In this document: piece by piece, positions 14,883-23,292 of the stretch
How the letters are laid out: the number at the start of each line of letters is the position of its first letter
Numbering within the stretch: position 1 is the stretch's first letter
Origin: Acidobacteriota bacterium
GTDB lineage: Bacteria; Acidobacteriota; UBA4820; DSQY01
NCBI GenBank assembly: GCA_021778515.1
Contig: JAJYCJ010000021.1
Span: forward strand, 1-38,658
Reading direction: 5' to 3'
DNA length: 38,658 bases
The notes under the pieces: model-generated
The model's database searches: none
Told to the model about the DNA's origin: nothing
The model's input: the letters and a program-made list of their open reading frames with translations, nothing else
Made by a program: the position numbers and the translations under genes

Positions 14883-16718
14883 ATGAAACGGATCGTCATT
14901 GTCCTCTCGGTTCTCGCCCTTGCGGCTTCGCTCGGGATCTTCGCCCAAGCGAAGACGGGCGGCGGGGTCTTCGTCCCCGTGCAGGGCCAGGACGTTTTGC
15001 AAACGCTCCACAAGCTGTATACACCGGCCCAACTGAGCGCGGGTGTCTACGTAGGCTCAGAGGTCTGCCTCTCGTGTCACACCCAGGCCGCGGGATGGAG
15101 GGACACGCTCCATTCCCACGCCCTGCGCAAGCCCATGGGCATGTACACGCTGCAGCCGGGCAAGGGCGTCCTGGTCAACTACCTCGGCGGGACCCAGGAC
15201 GACTTCATGATGGGCCTGGACTTCAACACGGTGAGCGGCACGCCCTTCGACAGCCTGAAGCCCAATGCCCCCATCCTCTCCTACCGCGCCTCCGACGACA
15301 CCTACTGGATCCAGCTGGGTCCCGGCGGCATCAAGCTCCAGGTGGTCGCCACGTGGGCCGGCCAGAGCGTGGGCAACGGCCAGCGCTACATGGTCCGCAT
15401 CCCGGTCAGCGACAGGCCCAACGGCTACAGCGCGTCCATCTACTTCGCGCCCTTCTCCTGGAGCGGCACGGGCTACTCCAGCAATGCCAGCAGCTGGTAC
15501 ACCGGTAACGTGCCGAACTACAGCCCAGGCATCGCCAGCTCCGCCCTGGTTTCCCTGCAGGGCCAGAACTACATGGCCACCTGCTCGGGCTGCCACATCA
15601 CCGGCATCCAGGCCGTGGGCCAGACCCCCGCGGGAGAGAAGGTCGTCACCCCCTACACGGCCGTCCTGGTGCCCCAGAACAGCCCCGACTACCCCGACCT
15701 GACCGGTAACGGTACTCCCTCCCTGGCCAACATCGGCTGCGAGGACTGCCATGGTCCGGGTTCGGCCCACGTGGCCAGCAACGGCGACCCCAGCAAGATC
15801 CTCAACCCGAACGACATCACCAACAACCAGCAGCGCTCCGAGGTCTGTCTGCAGTGTCACGTGCAGGTGGCCTCCGCTCCCAACAAGACCTGGGGCTTCC
15901 CCTACGACGAGACCGACAACAAGCCCTTCATCATCTCCAACCCGCCCGATCCCTTGAGCCAGTACCAGGTCTTCACGGGCGGCAAGTGGCCGGACGGCGT
16001 CCACTACATTTCCGCCCGCATCGACGACTTCACCAGCAGCGCCCACTACCAGGGCTCCCACGGCATCGCCTGCAACGACTGCCACGATCCCCACGAGGTC
16101 ACGCAGAACGACAACCAGGTGCGGACCACCGTGACCCACGGCGGCAATACCGTTGCCAACGTCAACGTGGACGACGACAGCTTCTGCTTGGCCTGCCACA
16201 ACGGCAAATACTTCGGCGGCTTCCCCGTGAGCGAGGTGATCAAGTGGAAGAAGGCCGGGTTTGAAGCTCCCATCCCGAACGACATCCGAGCTGCCATCGA
16301 GGCCCACACGCACCATCCCTACGGCGCGGCCAATCCGGACGGCTCGCCGCGCATCCTCGGCGAGTCGCGCTGCGTGATGTGCCACATGGCCCCGACGGCC
16401 GGCCACGGCGACGTGAGCGGCTTCTCGCACACCTTCATTCCCGCCGCGCCCGAGGACACCATCACCTACAAGGACGTCACCGGCCTGGCTTTCGGCGGCA
16501 CGGGCAACGTGAACGCCTGCGCCTCCTCCTGCCACCGGAACCAGGTGCGCATCTGGACCGACGTGCCCATCGACAACAGCTCGCCCAACAACAAGTTCGG
16601 CGCCGGCTACATGAACGGCGCCGCGGTGAGCCTGGCCCAGCACCTCGTGACCTACTTCGGCCCCGGCGGACTCTGGTGGAACACCACCCCCTCGTCCGTC
16701 AAGAGCCAGGGCAAGTAA
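14883..16718 (+). CDS. Large multiheme c-type cytochrome, probable extracellular partner
   Basis: 611 residues with a signal peptide (residues 1-23, cleavage near AQA) and no lipobox cysteine. Seven CXXCH motifs begin at about residues 62, 234, 286, 322, 397, 435 and 497. An eighth site is CASSCH at 546-551, a CX3CH spacing. Between the first and second hemes lie about 165 heme-free residues rich in beta-type sequence (YWIQLGPGGIKLQVVATW, YSASIYFAPFSW), so a non-heme domain appears inserted. It is the third gene of the operon, 40 bp after the decaheme cytochrome with AGGAGG upstream, the position of MtrC/OmcA-type terminal reductases. It is not obviously homologous to MtrC; secretion to the cell surface is inferred. 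Extra histidines could be distal ligands. Confidence 0.85.
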   Translation: MKRIVIVLSVLALAASLGIFAQAKTGGGVFVPVQGQDVLQTLHKLYTPAQLSAGVYVGSEVCLSCHTQAAGWRDTLHSHALRKPMGMYTLQPGKGVLVNYLGGTQDDFMMGLDFNTVSGTPFDSLKPNAPILSYRASDDTYWIQLGPGGIKLQVVATWAGQSVGNGQRYMVRIPVSDRPNGYSASIYFAPFSWSGTGYSSNASSWYTGNVPNYSPGIASSALVSLQGQNYMATCSGCHITGIQAVGQTPAGEKVVTPYTAVLVPQNSPDYPDLTGNGTPSLANIGCEDCHGPGSAHVASNGDPSKILNPNDITNNQQRSEVCLQCHVQVASAPNKTWGFPYDETDNKPFIISNPPDPLSQYQVFTGGKWPDGVHYISARIDDFTSSAHYQGSHGIACNDCHDPHEVTQNDNQVRTTVTHGGNTVANVNVDDDSFCLACHNGKYFGGFPVSEVIKWKKAGFEAPIPNDIRAAIEAHTHHPYGAANPDGSPRILGESRCVMCHMAPTAGHGDVSGFSHTFIPAAPEDTITYKDVTGLAFGGTGNVNACASSCHRNQVRIWTDVPIDNSSPNNKFGAGYMNGAAVSLAQHLVTYFGPGGLWWNTTPSSVKSQGK

Positions 16719-16744
16719 GCCGCAAACTCCTGCAGCGAGTACCC

Positions 16745-16768
16745 GAGGGGGGCCGAAAGGTCCCCCTC
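16745..16768 (+). terminator. Rho-independent terminator of the porin-cytochrome operon
   Basis: A 10-bp stem with one G-T wobble is closed by a GAAA tetraloop (16745-16754, 16759-16768) and followed by ATTTCTTT. It lies 27 bp after the cytochrome stop and touches the stop codon of the convergent acyl-CoA synthetase gene, so it may serve both directions. Confidence 0.85.
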
Positions 16769-18737
16769 ATTTCTTTGGTGAGAAAGGCCCTGCGGGGGCG
16801 AGCTCGGCCAGCCTTTCGAGCGCCTCGGGGTTGGCCACCGAGGCCGTGCTCCCCGCCTCCTCGCCCGCCAGGACTCTTCGGATGAGGCCCCTGAGAATCT
16901 TGCCCGAGCGGGTCACGGGGAGCGCGGGCACCCACAGCACGACCGAGGGGCGCATGGTGCCCCCGAGGAGGGCGCCCACCTTCTCGGCCACCTCCCGGGC
17001 CAGGGAATCCGAAGGCGCGTGGCCGGGAGCCGCCACGGCGACGAGCACCAGCCTGGTGCCCTTGACCGGGTCGGCCAGCCCCACCGCCGCCGCCTCCCGC
17101 ACCGCGGGGTGGTTCATGGCGGCCGCCTCCACCTCGCCGGGACCTACCCGTTTGCCCGCGATCTTCAGGGTATCGTCTGAGCGCCCGTGGAGGAACCAGT
17201 ACCCGTCGGGGTCCACCAGGGCCCAGTCGCCGTGGCACCAAACCGACTCTCCGAAGCGGGCGAAGTAGGTCTCCCGGTAGCGGGCCTCGTCCCCCAGGAA
17301 GCCGCGCGTCATGTTGGGGGCGGCGTTGCGGCAGACGAGGTAGCCCACCTCGCCGCGCACGCTGCGGCCCGCCTCGTCCAGCACGTCCACGTCCATGCCC
17401 AGGGCCGCCCCCTGCAGGGAGGTGGGTTTGAGGGGGGCCACCGGCAACGGCGCCAGCAGACAGCCCATGAGCTCGGTGCCGCCCGAGATGTTGATCACGG
17501 GGCAACGCGAGCCCCCGGCGACCTCGAAGTACCACCGGTAGGAGGTGGAATCCCACGGCTCTCCCGTGGAGCCCAGGATGCGCAGGCTAGACAGGTCGTG
17601 GCCCTGGGCGGGCCCGCTCCCGTGCGGCATGAGGGCGCGGACGGCCGTGGGAGCGAGAGCGAGGTGCGTGATGCCGTGCCGCTCCACCATGGCCCAGAGG
17701 CGGTCGGGGCCCGGGTAGTCGGGCGCGCCGTCCAGCAGGACCACCGTTCCCCGGTGGAAGAGGACGCCGAGGATCTCCCAGGGGCCCATCATCCAGCCGA
17801 TGTCCGTGAGCCAGAACATGACCTCGCCCTCGCGGACGTCCAGGTGGTAGCCCACCTCCTTGGCCGTCACCACCTGCACCCCCGCGTGGGTGTGAATGGC
17901 ACCCTTGGGCCGTCCCGTGGTGCCCGAGGTGTAGAGGATCATGGAGCGGGCCGAGGCGCCGAGGCGGGCCGTCGGCCAGACGGAGGGGGCCGAGGCCTCC
18001 AGATCGTGCCACCAGAGGTCGCGGGCGCCGTCCCAGGAGATGGGTTCTCCCGAATGGCGAAGCACGACCAAGCGCTTCACGGTCCCGCTGAGGTCCGCGC
18101 CCCGGTCTGCGGCGGCCTTGAGGGGAACGGGCCTGCCCCGCCTCCGCGTCCCGTCCGCGGTCAGCAGGACCCGGGCCCGTGCGTCCCTGAGCCGCGCCGC
18201 CAGGGCCTCCGGCCCGAAGCCCGCGAAGACCGGCACGGGCACCGCCCCGATCTTGAGGCAGGCCAGGAGGGCCACCACCACTTCGGCGGCCATGGGCAGG
18301 TAGAGGCCCACCGCGTCTCCTTCGCGCACCTCCAGCCCGAAGAAGGCGGCGGCCAACCGGCAGACCCGGCCGTTCAGCTCGTCGTAGGAGAGGCGCGTGA
18401 CGTTTCCCTCGTCGTCCTCGGCGATCACCGCCGGGCGGCTGGGCGCGCCCGTCCTGAGGTGACGGTCGAGGACGTTGTGCACGAGGTTGAGCTTCCCCCC
18501 GAGGAACCAGTCAGTGAACGGGAGGCCGCGGCGCCGGTCCGCCAGCGTGTGGAATCCCTCGTACCACTCCACGCCCAGGTCCTCCAGCATGGCCGGGTAG
18601 AACCACTCGGGATCTTTCGCGGCGCGCTCCCTCAACTCCGAGGCCGAGGCGAGGCCGTGGCGGCGCATGAGCCTCGCCACGTGCGAGCGCTCCAGGTCGT
18701 CGGGCCTGGGCCGCCAGATCAGATCGTCGCGGGACAT
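16767..18737 (-). CDS. AMP-forming acyl-CoA synthetase (acetyl-/acetoacetyl-CoA synthetase-like)
   Basis: ANL-superfamily ligase of about 656 residues. Visible motifs are YTSGTTGRPKGAIHTH (phosphate-binding loop), TDIGWMMGPW, SGGTE (adenine pocket), GDWALVDPDGYWFLHGRSDD and LKIAGKRVGPGEVE (hinge region), and TRSGKILRG with the catalytic Lys. The N-terminal DPEWFYPAMLEDLG fits the acetyl-CoA synthetase side of the family. The ATG at 18737 is taken as start. A GTG at 18752 would overlap the homogentisate dioxygenase stop as GTGA and is also plausible. Being last in an operon with two tyrosine-degradation dioxygenases, it might activate acetoacetate or another short acid released by the pathway; that substrate is inference. 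Confidence 0.85.
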   Translation of the reverse strand: MSRDDLIWRPRPDDLERSHVARLMRRHGLASASELRERAAKDPEWFYPAMLEDLGVEWYEGFHTLADRRRGLPFTDWFLGGKLNLVHNVLDRHLRTGAPSRPAVIAEDDEGNVTRLSYDELNGRVCRLAAAFFGLEVREGDAVGLYLPMAAEVVVALLACLKIGAVPVPVFAGFGPEALAARLRDARARVLLTADGTRRRGRPVPLKAAADRGADLSGTVKRLVVLRHSGEPISWDGARDLWWHDLEASAPSVWPTARLGASARSMILYTSGTTGRPKGAIHTHAGVQVVTAKEVGYHLDVREGEVMFWLTDIGWMMGPWEILGVLFHRGTVVLLDGAPDYPGPDRLWAMVERHGITHLALAPTAVRALMPHGSGPAQGHDLSSLRILGSTGEPWDSTSYRWYFEVAGGSRCPVINISGGTELMGCLLAPLPVAPLKPTSLQGAALGMDVDVLDEAGRSVRGEVGYLVCRNAAPNMTRGFLGDEARYRETYFARFGESVWCHGDWALVDPDGYWFLHGRSDDTLKIAGKRVGPGEVEAAAMNHPAVREAAAVGLADPVKGTRLVLVAVAAPGHAPSDSLAREVAEKVGALLGGTMRPSVVLWVPALPVTRSGKILRGLIRRVLAGEEAGSTASVANPEALERLAELAPAGPFSPKK

Positions 18738-18748
18738 GGCCCCCGACC

Positions 18749-19915
18749 TCACGGCCCTTCGACCCAGCTCCGGTTGTACTTGGAGTCCTCCGTTCGGCGG
18801 GCGTGGTCCGTGGGCAGGAGCGGTTTGAAGGTGTCCACCATGACGGCCAGCTCATCCGTGCGCCGGCTTCCGACGGAGGCTTCGTAGGTCCCCGGATGGG
18901 GGCCGTGGGGAAGGCCCGCCGGGTGCAGGCTGATGGAGCCGGGGCCGATGCCCTTCCGGCTCGTGAAGTTCCCCTGTGCGTAGTAAAGGACCTCGTCGCA
19001 GTCCACGGAAGAGTGGGGGTAAGGGCAGGGGATGGCCCGCTCGTGGGTGTCCACCAGGCGCGGCACGAAGGAGCAGACCACAAAGCCGCCGCCCGCGAAG
19101 GTGAGGTGGATCGTGGGAGGCAGGTGCACGAGACCGGTCTTGGGCTGGTAGGCGCGGATGGGAAAGGCGAAGGGCCACACGGTGCCGTCCCACCCGATGA
19201 CGTCGAAGGGATTGTGGGCCAGCTCGAAGGCCGTGAGACGGCCCTCCCGGAGCGTTACGAGGCGGCGCGGCGGGTCCAGCGTCTCGGGCCCGCCTTCGGG
19301 CCACAGGGGCTCCCTGAAGTCCCGGTGGGTGTAGGGCGCATCCATGCGGAGCTGGCCCGAGGGGTTGCGGAACTCGTGCGGGATGTCGATGAAGGAGCGG
19401 CCCTCCAGCACCAGCATTGCGGCCGGCCCGTCCAGCCGCCAGCGATGGGCCAATCCTCGGGGCATGAAGACGTAGTCACCGGCCTCGAAGGGAAGGATCC
19501 CCAGTGGGCACTCCACGCGCCCCGTCCCCGCGTGGACGAAGGTCAGCTCGTCGGCCCCCGCGTTGCACACCAGGCTCTCTTCGCCGCGATCGGGGCGAGC
19601 CATCCAGATGCCCACGTCGGGGTTGGACAGGAGGAGCTTCCTTCCGAGGAAAGGGGTTCCGCCGGGGGGGAGCTCGTCCGTGCGGAAGTGCCGCCGGCGG
19701 AGGGGGCCGTCCCATTCGGCCGGAAGCGATCCCGGCATGGGCCCCAGGTCTTCCTCCAAGACCACCCAGTGCGGAGGCTTGCGGTGGTAGAGGATGGTGA
19801 AGGCTCCGCTGAAGCCCTGCCGAGTGAAGCAGTGCTCGAAGGCGAGCTGGCCGTCCCTTTCGAAGACGGTGTGGGGTTTTTGGGGAACCTCACCGCGCTG
19901 AAGCCGATGGATCAT
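18749..19915 (-). CDS. hmgA: Homogentisate 1,2-dioxygenase
   Basis: Opens the ring of homogentisate to maleylacetoacetate in tyrosine/phenylalanine degradation. 388 residues, somewhat shorter than the roughly 430 of the classical enzymes. The C-terminal cupin contains the iron site: PYPHSSVDCDE (His-x5-Glu) and the later His within LHPAGLPHGPHPG. The N-terminal cupin includes DELTFVHAGTGRVE and GDYVFMPRGLAHRW. The start at 19915 encodes MIHRLQRGEVP, which matches the usual N terminus; an AGGAGAAG lies just upstream. It is 57 bp after the 4-hydroxyphenylpyruvate dioxygenase gene and overlaps or abuts the acyl-CoA synthetase gene. No maleylacetoacetate isomerase or fumarylacetoacetase is in the window. 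Confidence 0.92.
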   Translation of the reverse strand: MIHRLQRGEVPQKPHTVFERDGQLAFEHCFTRQGFSGAFTILYHRKPPHWVVLEEDLGPMPGSLPAEWDGPLRRRHFRTDELPPGGTPFLGRKLLLSNPDVGIWMARPDRGEESLVCNAGADELTFVHAGTGRVECPLGILPFEAGDYVFMPRGLAHRWRLDGPAAMLVLEGRSFIDIPHEFRNPSGQLRMDAPYTHRDFREPLWPEGGPETLDPPRRLVTLREGRLTAFELAHNPFDVIGWDGTVWPFAFPIRAYQPKTGLVHLPPTIHLTFAGGGFVVCSFVPRLVDTHERAIPCPYPHSSVDCDEVLYYAQGNFTSRKGIGPGSISLHPAGLPHGPHPGTYEASVGSRRTDELAVMVDTFKPLLPTDHARRTEDSKYNRSWVEGP

Positions 19916-19972
19916 GCATTCTTCTCCTGACGAGCGGCGGCCGGCCCGCCTGGCCTGGGCGGCCGTGCCACC

Positions 19973-21154
19973 TCACTTGGACCCCGCCCAGGCGTGGGGC
20001 GCGGCGAGCGTTCCGCGCGTCTCCTGCTCCCGCTCGATGGCCTCGAAGAGGGCCCTGAAGTTTCCCTCTCCGAATCCTCTGGCGCCGCGGCGCTGGATCA
20101 GCTCGTAGAAGAAGGGACCGCCCATTTCGTCGTCCTGGAGGAGCTTGCCCTCCACGGAGAAGATCTGGAGCAGGTACTTGTCGTTCTCTCCATCCACCAG
20201 GATGCCCAGCCTGCGGAGCGTGTCCAGGTCCTCGCGGAAGTTGGTGATGTGCCGCTCTTCCATGCGCTTGGGGAGCATGTCGTAATAGCTGCCCGGCGTG
20301 TCCAGGAAATCCACGCCGGCCCTCCGCAGCTCGCCCGTGCAGGCGAGAATGTCCGGAACGTGGAAGGCCACGTGCTGCACGCCGGGGCCGCGGTTGTCCT
20401 CCACGAACCTGTAGATCTGGCTGGCCTCGTAGTTGGGGCTCTGGGGCTCGTTGTTGGCGAGCTTCACGTCCGAATCGGGGTCCTTCATCACGATGGAGGA
20501 GAGGCCCGTCCCGCCCTCGTCCTTCTTCACGTCCGAGGTGTGGAAGCTGACCCGCCAGTACTCCTCGAACCCGAGCACGTCCCGGAGCCAGGTCACCCAG
20601 GGTTCCAGCGTCAGGAGGTTGGAGGTGACGTGGTCGATCACCTGGTAGCGGTGGCGGTTGTGCGCCCCCGATCCCTCCGTCGCGGTGAAGTGGACGGGAA
20701 AGGCGTCGGTGGGCCGCTCCACGAACCGGAACCTCACCTCCCCCAGTGGAGAGGCGATCTCGAAGGACCTCACCGGCCGCTCTTCCTGATCCATCTCCTC
20801 CGTCAGGGGGCCGGTGAGCGTGGCGCCCCTGCCCTCCAGAACCTGCCTGGCCCGCGCCGCGTCCCGCACCCGAAGGGCCAGCGTGCTGACCCCCTCGGGA
20901 TGTCTCCGAAGCCAGCGCTCCGCCCGCGAGCCCTTTTCCGCGGACGCCACGCAGCTGAAGTTGATGGAGCCGGCCCGGAAGAGCAGGCCCTCCTCGCCCC
21001 TGTCGCGCCCCCAGCGTTCCTCCATGCGCCCCAGCTCGGGAATGTCCATCTTGTCCCGATAGAAGCGCCTGGCGCGCTCCAGATCCGCCACGACGTATTC
21101 GAAGGAATCCCAGCCGATGATGCCCAGGCCGTCCGAGTGAGATTTCGTCTCCAT
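19973..21154 (-). CDS. hppD: 4-hydroxyphenylpyruvate dioxygenase
   Basis: Converts 4-hydroxyphenylpyruvate to homogentisate. 393 residues with two vicinal-oxygen-chelate halves. The C-terminal half carries the Fe(II) ligands: His in VIDHVTSN, His in VQHVAFHV and Glu in FFYELIQRRG, followed by the signature GFGEGNFRALFEAIEREQ. The N-terminal half begins GWDSFEYVVADLERARRFY. The ATG at 21154 has GGAG about 10 bp upstream; upstream in-frame codons lack a site. It is the first gene of the minus-strand operon and directly supplies the substrate of the next enzyme. The divergent promoter region at 21155-21437 contains palindromes that could bind a regulator. Confidence 0.95.
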   Translation of the reverse strand: METKSHSDGLGIIGWDSFEYVVADLERARRFYRDKMDIPELGRMEERWGRDRGEEGLLFRAGSINFSCVASAEKGSRAERWLRRHPEGVSTLALRVRDAARARQVLEGRGATLTGPLTEEMDQEERPVRSFEIASPLGEVRFRFVERPTDAFPVHFTATEGSGAHNRHRYQVIDHVTSNLLTLEPWVTWLRDVLGFEEYWRVSFHTSDVKKDEGGTGLSSIVMKDPDSDVKLANNEPQSPNYEASQIYRFVEDNRGPGVQHVAFHVPDILACTGELRRAGVDFLDTPGSYYDMLPKRMEERHITNFREDLDTLRRLGILVDGENDKYLLQIFSVEGKLLQDDEMGGPFFYELIQRRGARGFGEGNFRALFEAIEREQETRGTLAAPHAWAGSK

Positions 21155-21292
21155 ATCTTCTTGCTCCTGCCCGAGTGATCCGCGGGCGGATCGGGAGTTC
21201 GTCCCGGGAATCCGGTCGATCAAGACAGCCTGAAAGGCCTGTCTCCCGAGGCCTGACCTTCACTAGCAAGACCAACGCCGGCTCGGCGGGGG

Positions 21293-21358
21293 CTATTCCG
21301 CAAGGGCGGCCGCGACCGGAATAGTCGGCGATGGCGATCGGTTTATGCTTTCCGGAAA
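21293..21358. promoter_or_regulatory. Palindromes in the divergent promoter region
   Basis: CTATTCCG (21293-21300) and its exact complement CGGAATAG (21317-21324) form an inverted repeat with 24-bp centre spacing. A separate 10-bp perfect palindrome TTTCCGGAAA lies at 21349-21358. Both are between the hppD operon and the divergent diiron-type gene, where operators would be expected. Regulator unknown. Confidence 0.35.
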
Positions 21359-21437
21359 CAGACAAAGCCACGTCCCCACGATTCTTCCGCGGAGGGGACG
21401 ATTCGGGCGGCGAATGAAGCCGCGCAGGAGACCACAC

Positions 21438-22274
21438 ATGAGCGGGAAAGGCGGTTTCGAGCTCTTTCAGCGGAGGGTGGACGACCTCGTGGCCTCCCAC
21501 CCAGTGGTGACGAGCAACCCCTACACCGCCTGGTTCGAGAAGGGGGACCTCACCCGGGAGGACGTGCGCCAGTTCGCCGTTCAATTCTCCGTCTTCTCGA
21601 ACCAGTTCCTGGTGGCCCAGCTCAAGAAGATGATCAGCGCCGACAGCCTCGAATCCATGCGGGAATCCAAGGAGATCCTGGCCAACGAGATCGGCGTCAT
21701 GTACAGGAGCGACAGGCCCCAGGCCGGCTCCGCCCAGCTCACCGACGAGGAGAAGGACCGGATGGGCGATCCCGATCTGGTGGGCACGGAGGGCTCCGTG
21801 GAAGGAGGCACCTTCCATTTCCGCGCCGGCCATTTCGAGTGGCTGCTCCGCTTCGGTGAGCCGCTGGGTCTGAGTTTCGCCGACATGGGCAAGCCGAAAC
21901 ACGGCTGGCCCTCCACCCTCTATTTCTGCGACGAGCTCGCCAGGATCTACGGGGACGGCGTGGGCATGGTGGGCATGGGCGCCTCCTACGCAGTCGAGCA
22001 TTGGGCCGCGGCGGGTTTCTGGAAGCAGCTCATCAAGGGGCTCTCCGCCTTCAAGCGGCAGCAGTGCCCGCCCCTCCCCCTGGCCTTCTTCACCTGGCAC
22101 GACCGCATCGAGGACAACCACGCCGCGCACACCTCCCACGAGCTCCAGGAGGCCTTCGACAGGCCCGACTTCAACGGCGATCTCTACCTGAAGGCGGCGG
22201 CCGAGATGCTGGACGGCGTGAAGGCCTTCTGGTGGGGGCTCGACGGGGAGCGCCTCAAGCGCCACGCGGCCTGA
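21438..22274 (+). CDS. Heme-oxygenase-like diiron-type protein (TenA/PqqC/UndA/CADD superfamily)
   Basis: 278 residues, all-helical in pattern. Candidate metal ligands sit in the order of the heme-oxygenase-like diiron oxidase group: Glu84 (LANEIG), His132 (GHFEW), Glu187 (AVEHW) and a last helix HDRIEDNH with His221-x3-Glu225-x2-His228. The ATG at 21438 has AGGAG 7 bp upstream; upstream ATG codons do not. It diverges from the tyrosine-degradation operon. Members of this superfamily oxidise diverse small molecules, including fatty acids, arginine derivatives and (CADD) a tyrosine side chain, so a link to aromatic metabolism is possible but unproven. A PqqC-like or TenA-like role is less likely given the ligand pattern. 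Confidence 0.7.
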   Translation: MSGKGGFELFQRRVDDLVASHPVVTSNPYTAWFEKGDLTREDVRQFAVQFSVFSNQFLVAQLKKMISADSLESMRESKEILANEIGVMYRSDRPQAGSAQLTDEEKDRMGDPDLVGTEGSVEGGTFHFRAGHFEWLLRFGEPLGLSFADMGKPKHGWPSTLYFCDELARIYGDGVGMVGMGASYAVEHWAAAGFWKQLIKGLSAFKRQQCPPLPLAFFTWHDRIEDNHAAHTSHELQEAFDRPDFNGDLYLKAAAEMLDGVKAFWWGLDGERLKRHAA

Positions 22275-22626
22275 TCGGATCCCTCCGGTCCCGTGGGAGC
22301 GCCGCCGCCGATCCTCTCGATCGCGGGGGCGCTCCGATACGCTCGCCCTCGGGCCGCGCCGTGCGCGCCGGGTCTCTCTGCCCGACCCGGCCTCGAAGGC
22401 AGGCGCAGCGAGGCCTGCGCTCTTGCCAGAAATATTGGCCGCACGGACAGGTTGTAGCAGATGGAGCCGAGGAACCGAGGCCAGCCTCCCGACCGGCTGC
22501 GAAGCCCATCCCGTTCCGGGTCCAACCCCGCCTCCCGATGAGCTGTGCGGCCGAAGGGTCGAGGAGACCGTTCAGAACGGGGCTCGGCCTGACGGGTTCC
22601 CGCTCCCATGGCAAAGGAGCTGAATC
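22275..22626. other. Intergenic region
   Basis: 352 bp without a credible gene. It is GC-rich with several short inverted repeats in the left part (for example CGGGTCTCTCTGCCCGACCCG around 22370-22390) and a less GC-rich patch near 22430-22460 that could hold the promoter of the following gene. I see no conserved RNA motif. Confidence 0.5.
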
Positions 22627-23256
22627 ATGAACGTCGTCGTTTTTGGCGCCGCGGGGAGGACGGGGCGGCACGTGATCGGACAGGGACTGGAATCGGGGCT
22701 CCACATCACCGCCTTCGACCTGCCCTGGAAGGAGATGGAAGCGCACCATCCCAACCTCCAGATCCTCCGGGGGGATGCCCTGAAGGCCCAGGACGTTGAC
22801 GCCGCGGTGAAGGGACACACGGCCGTGATCTCCGTGCTGGGGGAGCCGATGGACAGCTCGGGGCATGAACTGGCCCCGGCGCTGGAGAACATCATCGCCT
22901 CCATGCAGCGGCACGGCGTCGGCCGCCTGGTCTCCGTATCCGCCCTGGGCGTGGGGGAGACGCGCCAGCACGTGGGTTTCCTCTTCAACCTCCTCCTGAC
23001 CCCGGCCTTCGTGGAGGCCTTCGTCGAGGACAAGCGGACGCAGGAGGACATCATCGTCGGCTCCGGACTGGAATGGACCATCGTGCGGCCGGGGCGGCTC
23101 ACGGACGGTCCGCTGACCAAGCACTACCACCACGGCTTCGGTTCGGAGCTCCCCTCCACGGACCCCGCCATCTCCCGGGCGGACCTGGCGCACTTCGTGC
23201 TGACCGAGCTGAAGGATCGGACCTACCTGGGCCAGTTTCCGGGCATCTGCTACTGA
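22627..23256 (+). CDS. NAD(P)-binding atypical SDR / NmrA-like protein
   Basis: 209 residues with an N-terminal Rossmann nucleotide motif GAAGRTGRHV, an acidic residue after strand 2 (TAFDLPW), then VISVLGEPMD, RLVSVSALGVG and WTIVRPGRLTDG, all typical of the short NAD(P)H-binding (NAD_binding_10, BVR-B-like) family. The classic YxxxK of true SDRs is absent, as usual in this group. The ATG has AAAGGAG 8 bp upstream. Members act as reductases, flavin or quinone reductase-like enzymes, or redox sensors; no substrate can be named. It converges with the LptF-LptG gene. Confidence 0.85.
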   Translation: MNVVVFGAAGRTGRHVIGQGLESGLHITAFDLPWKEMEAHHPNLQILRGDALKAQDVDAAVKGHTAVISVLGEPMDSSGHELAPALENIIASMQRHGVGRLVSVSALGVGETRQHVGFLFNLLLTPAFVEAFVEDKRTQEDIIVGSGLEWTIVRPGRLTDGPLTKHYHHGFGSELPSTDPAISRADLAHFVLTELKDRTYLGQFPGICY

Positions 23257-23263
23257 CGCCTCT

Positions 23264-23288
23264 CGCCGGCGGACCGGCTTAGCCGGCG
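23264..23288. terminator. Hairpin between convergent genes
   Basis: A 7-bp perfect GC stem (23264-23270 with 23282-23288) and 11-nt loop in the 36-bp gap between two convergent stop codons. Without a T run it is a weak terminator candidate. Confidence 0.35.
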
Positions 23289-23292
23289 GGGG

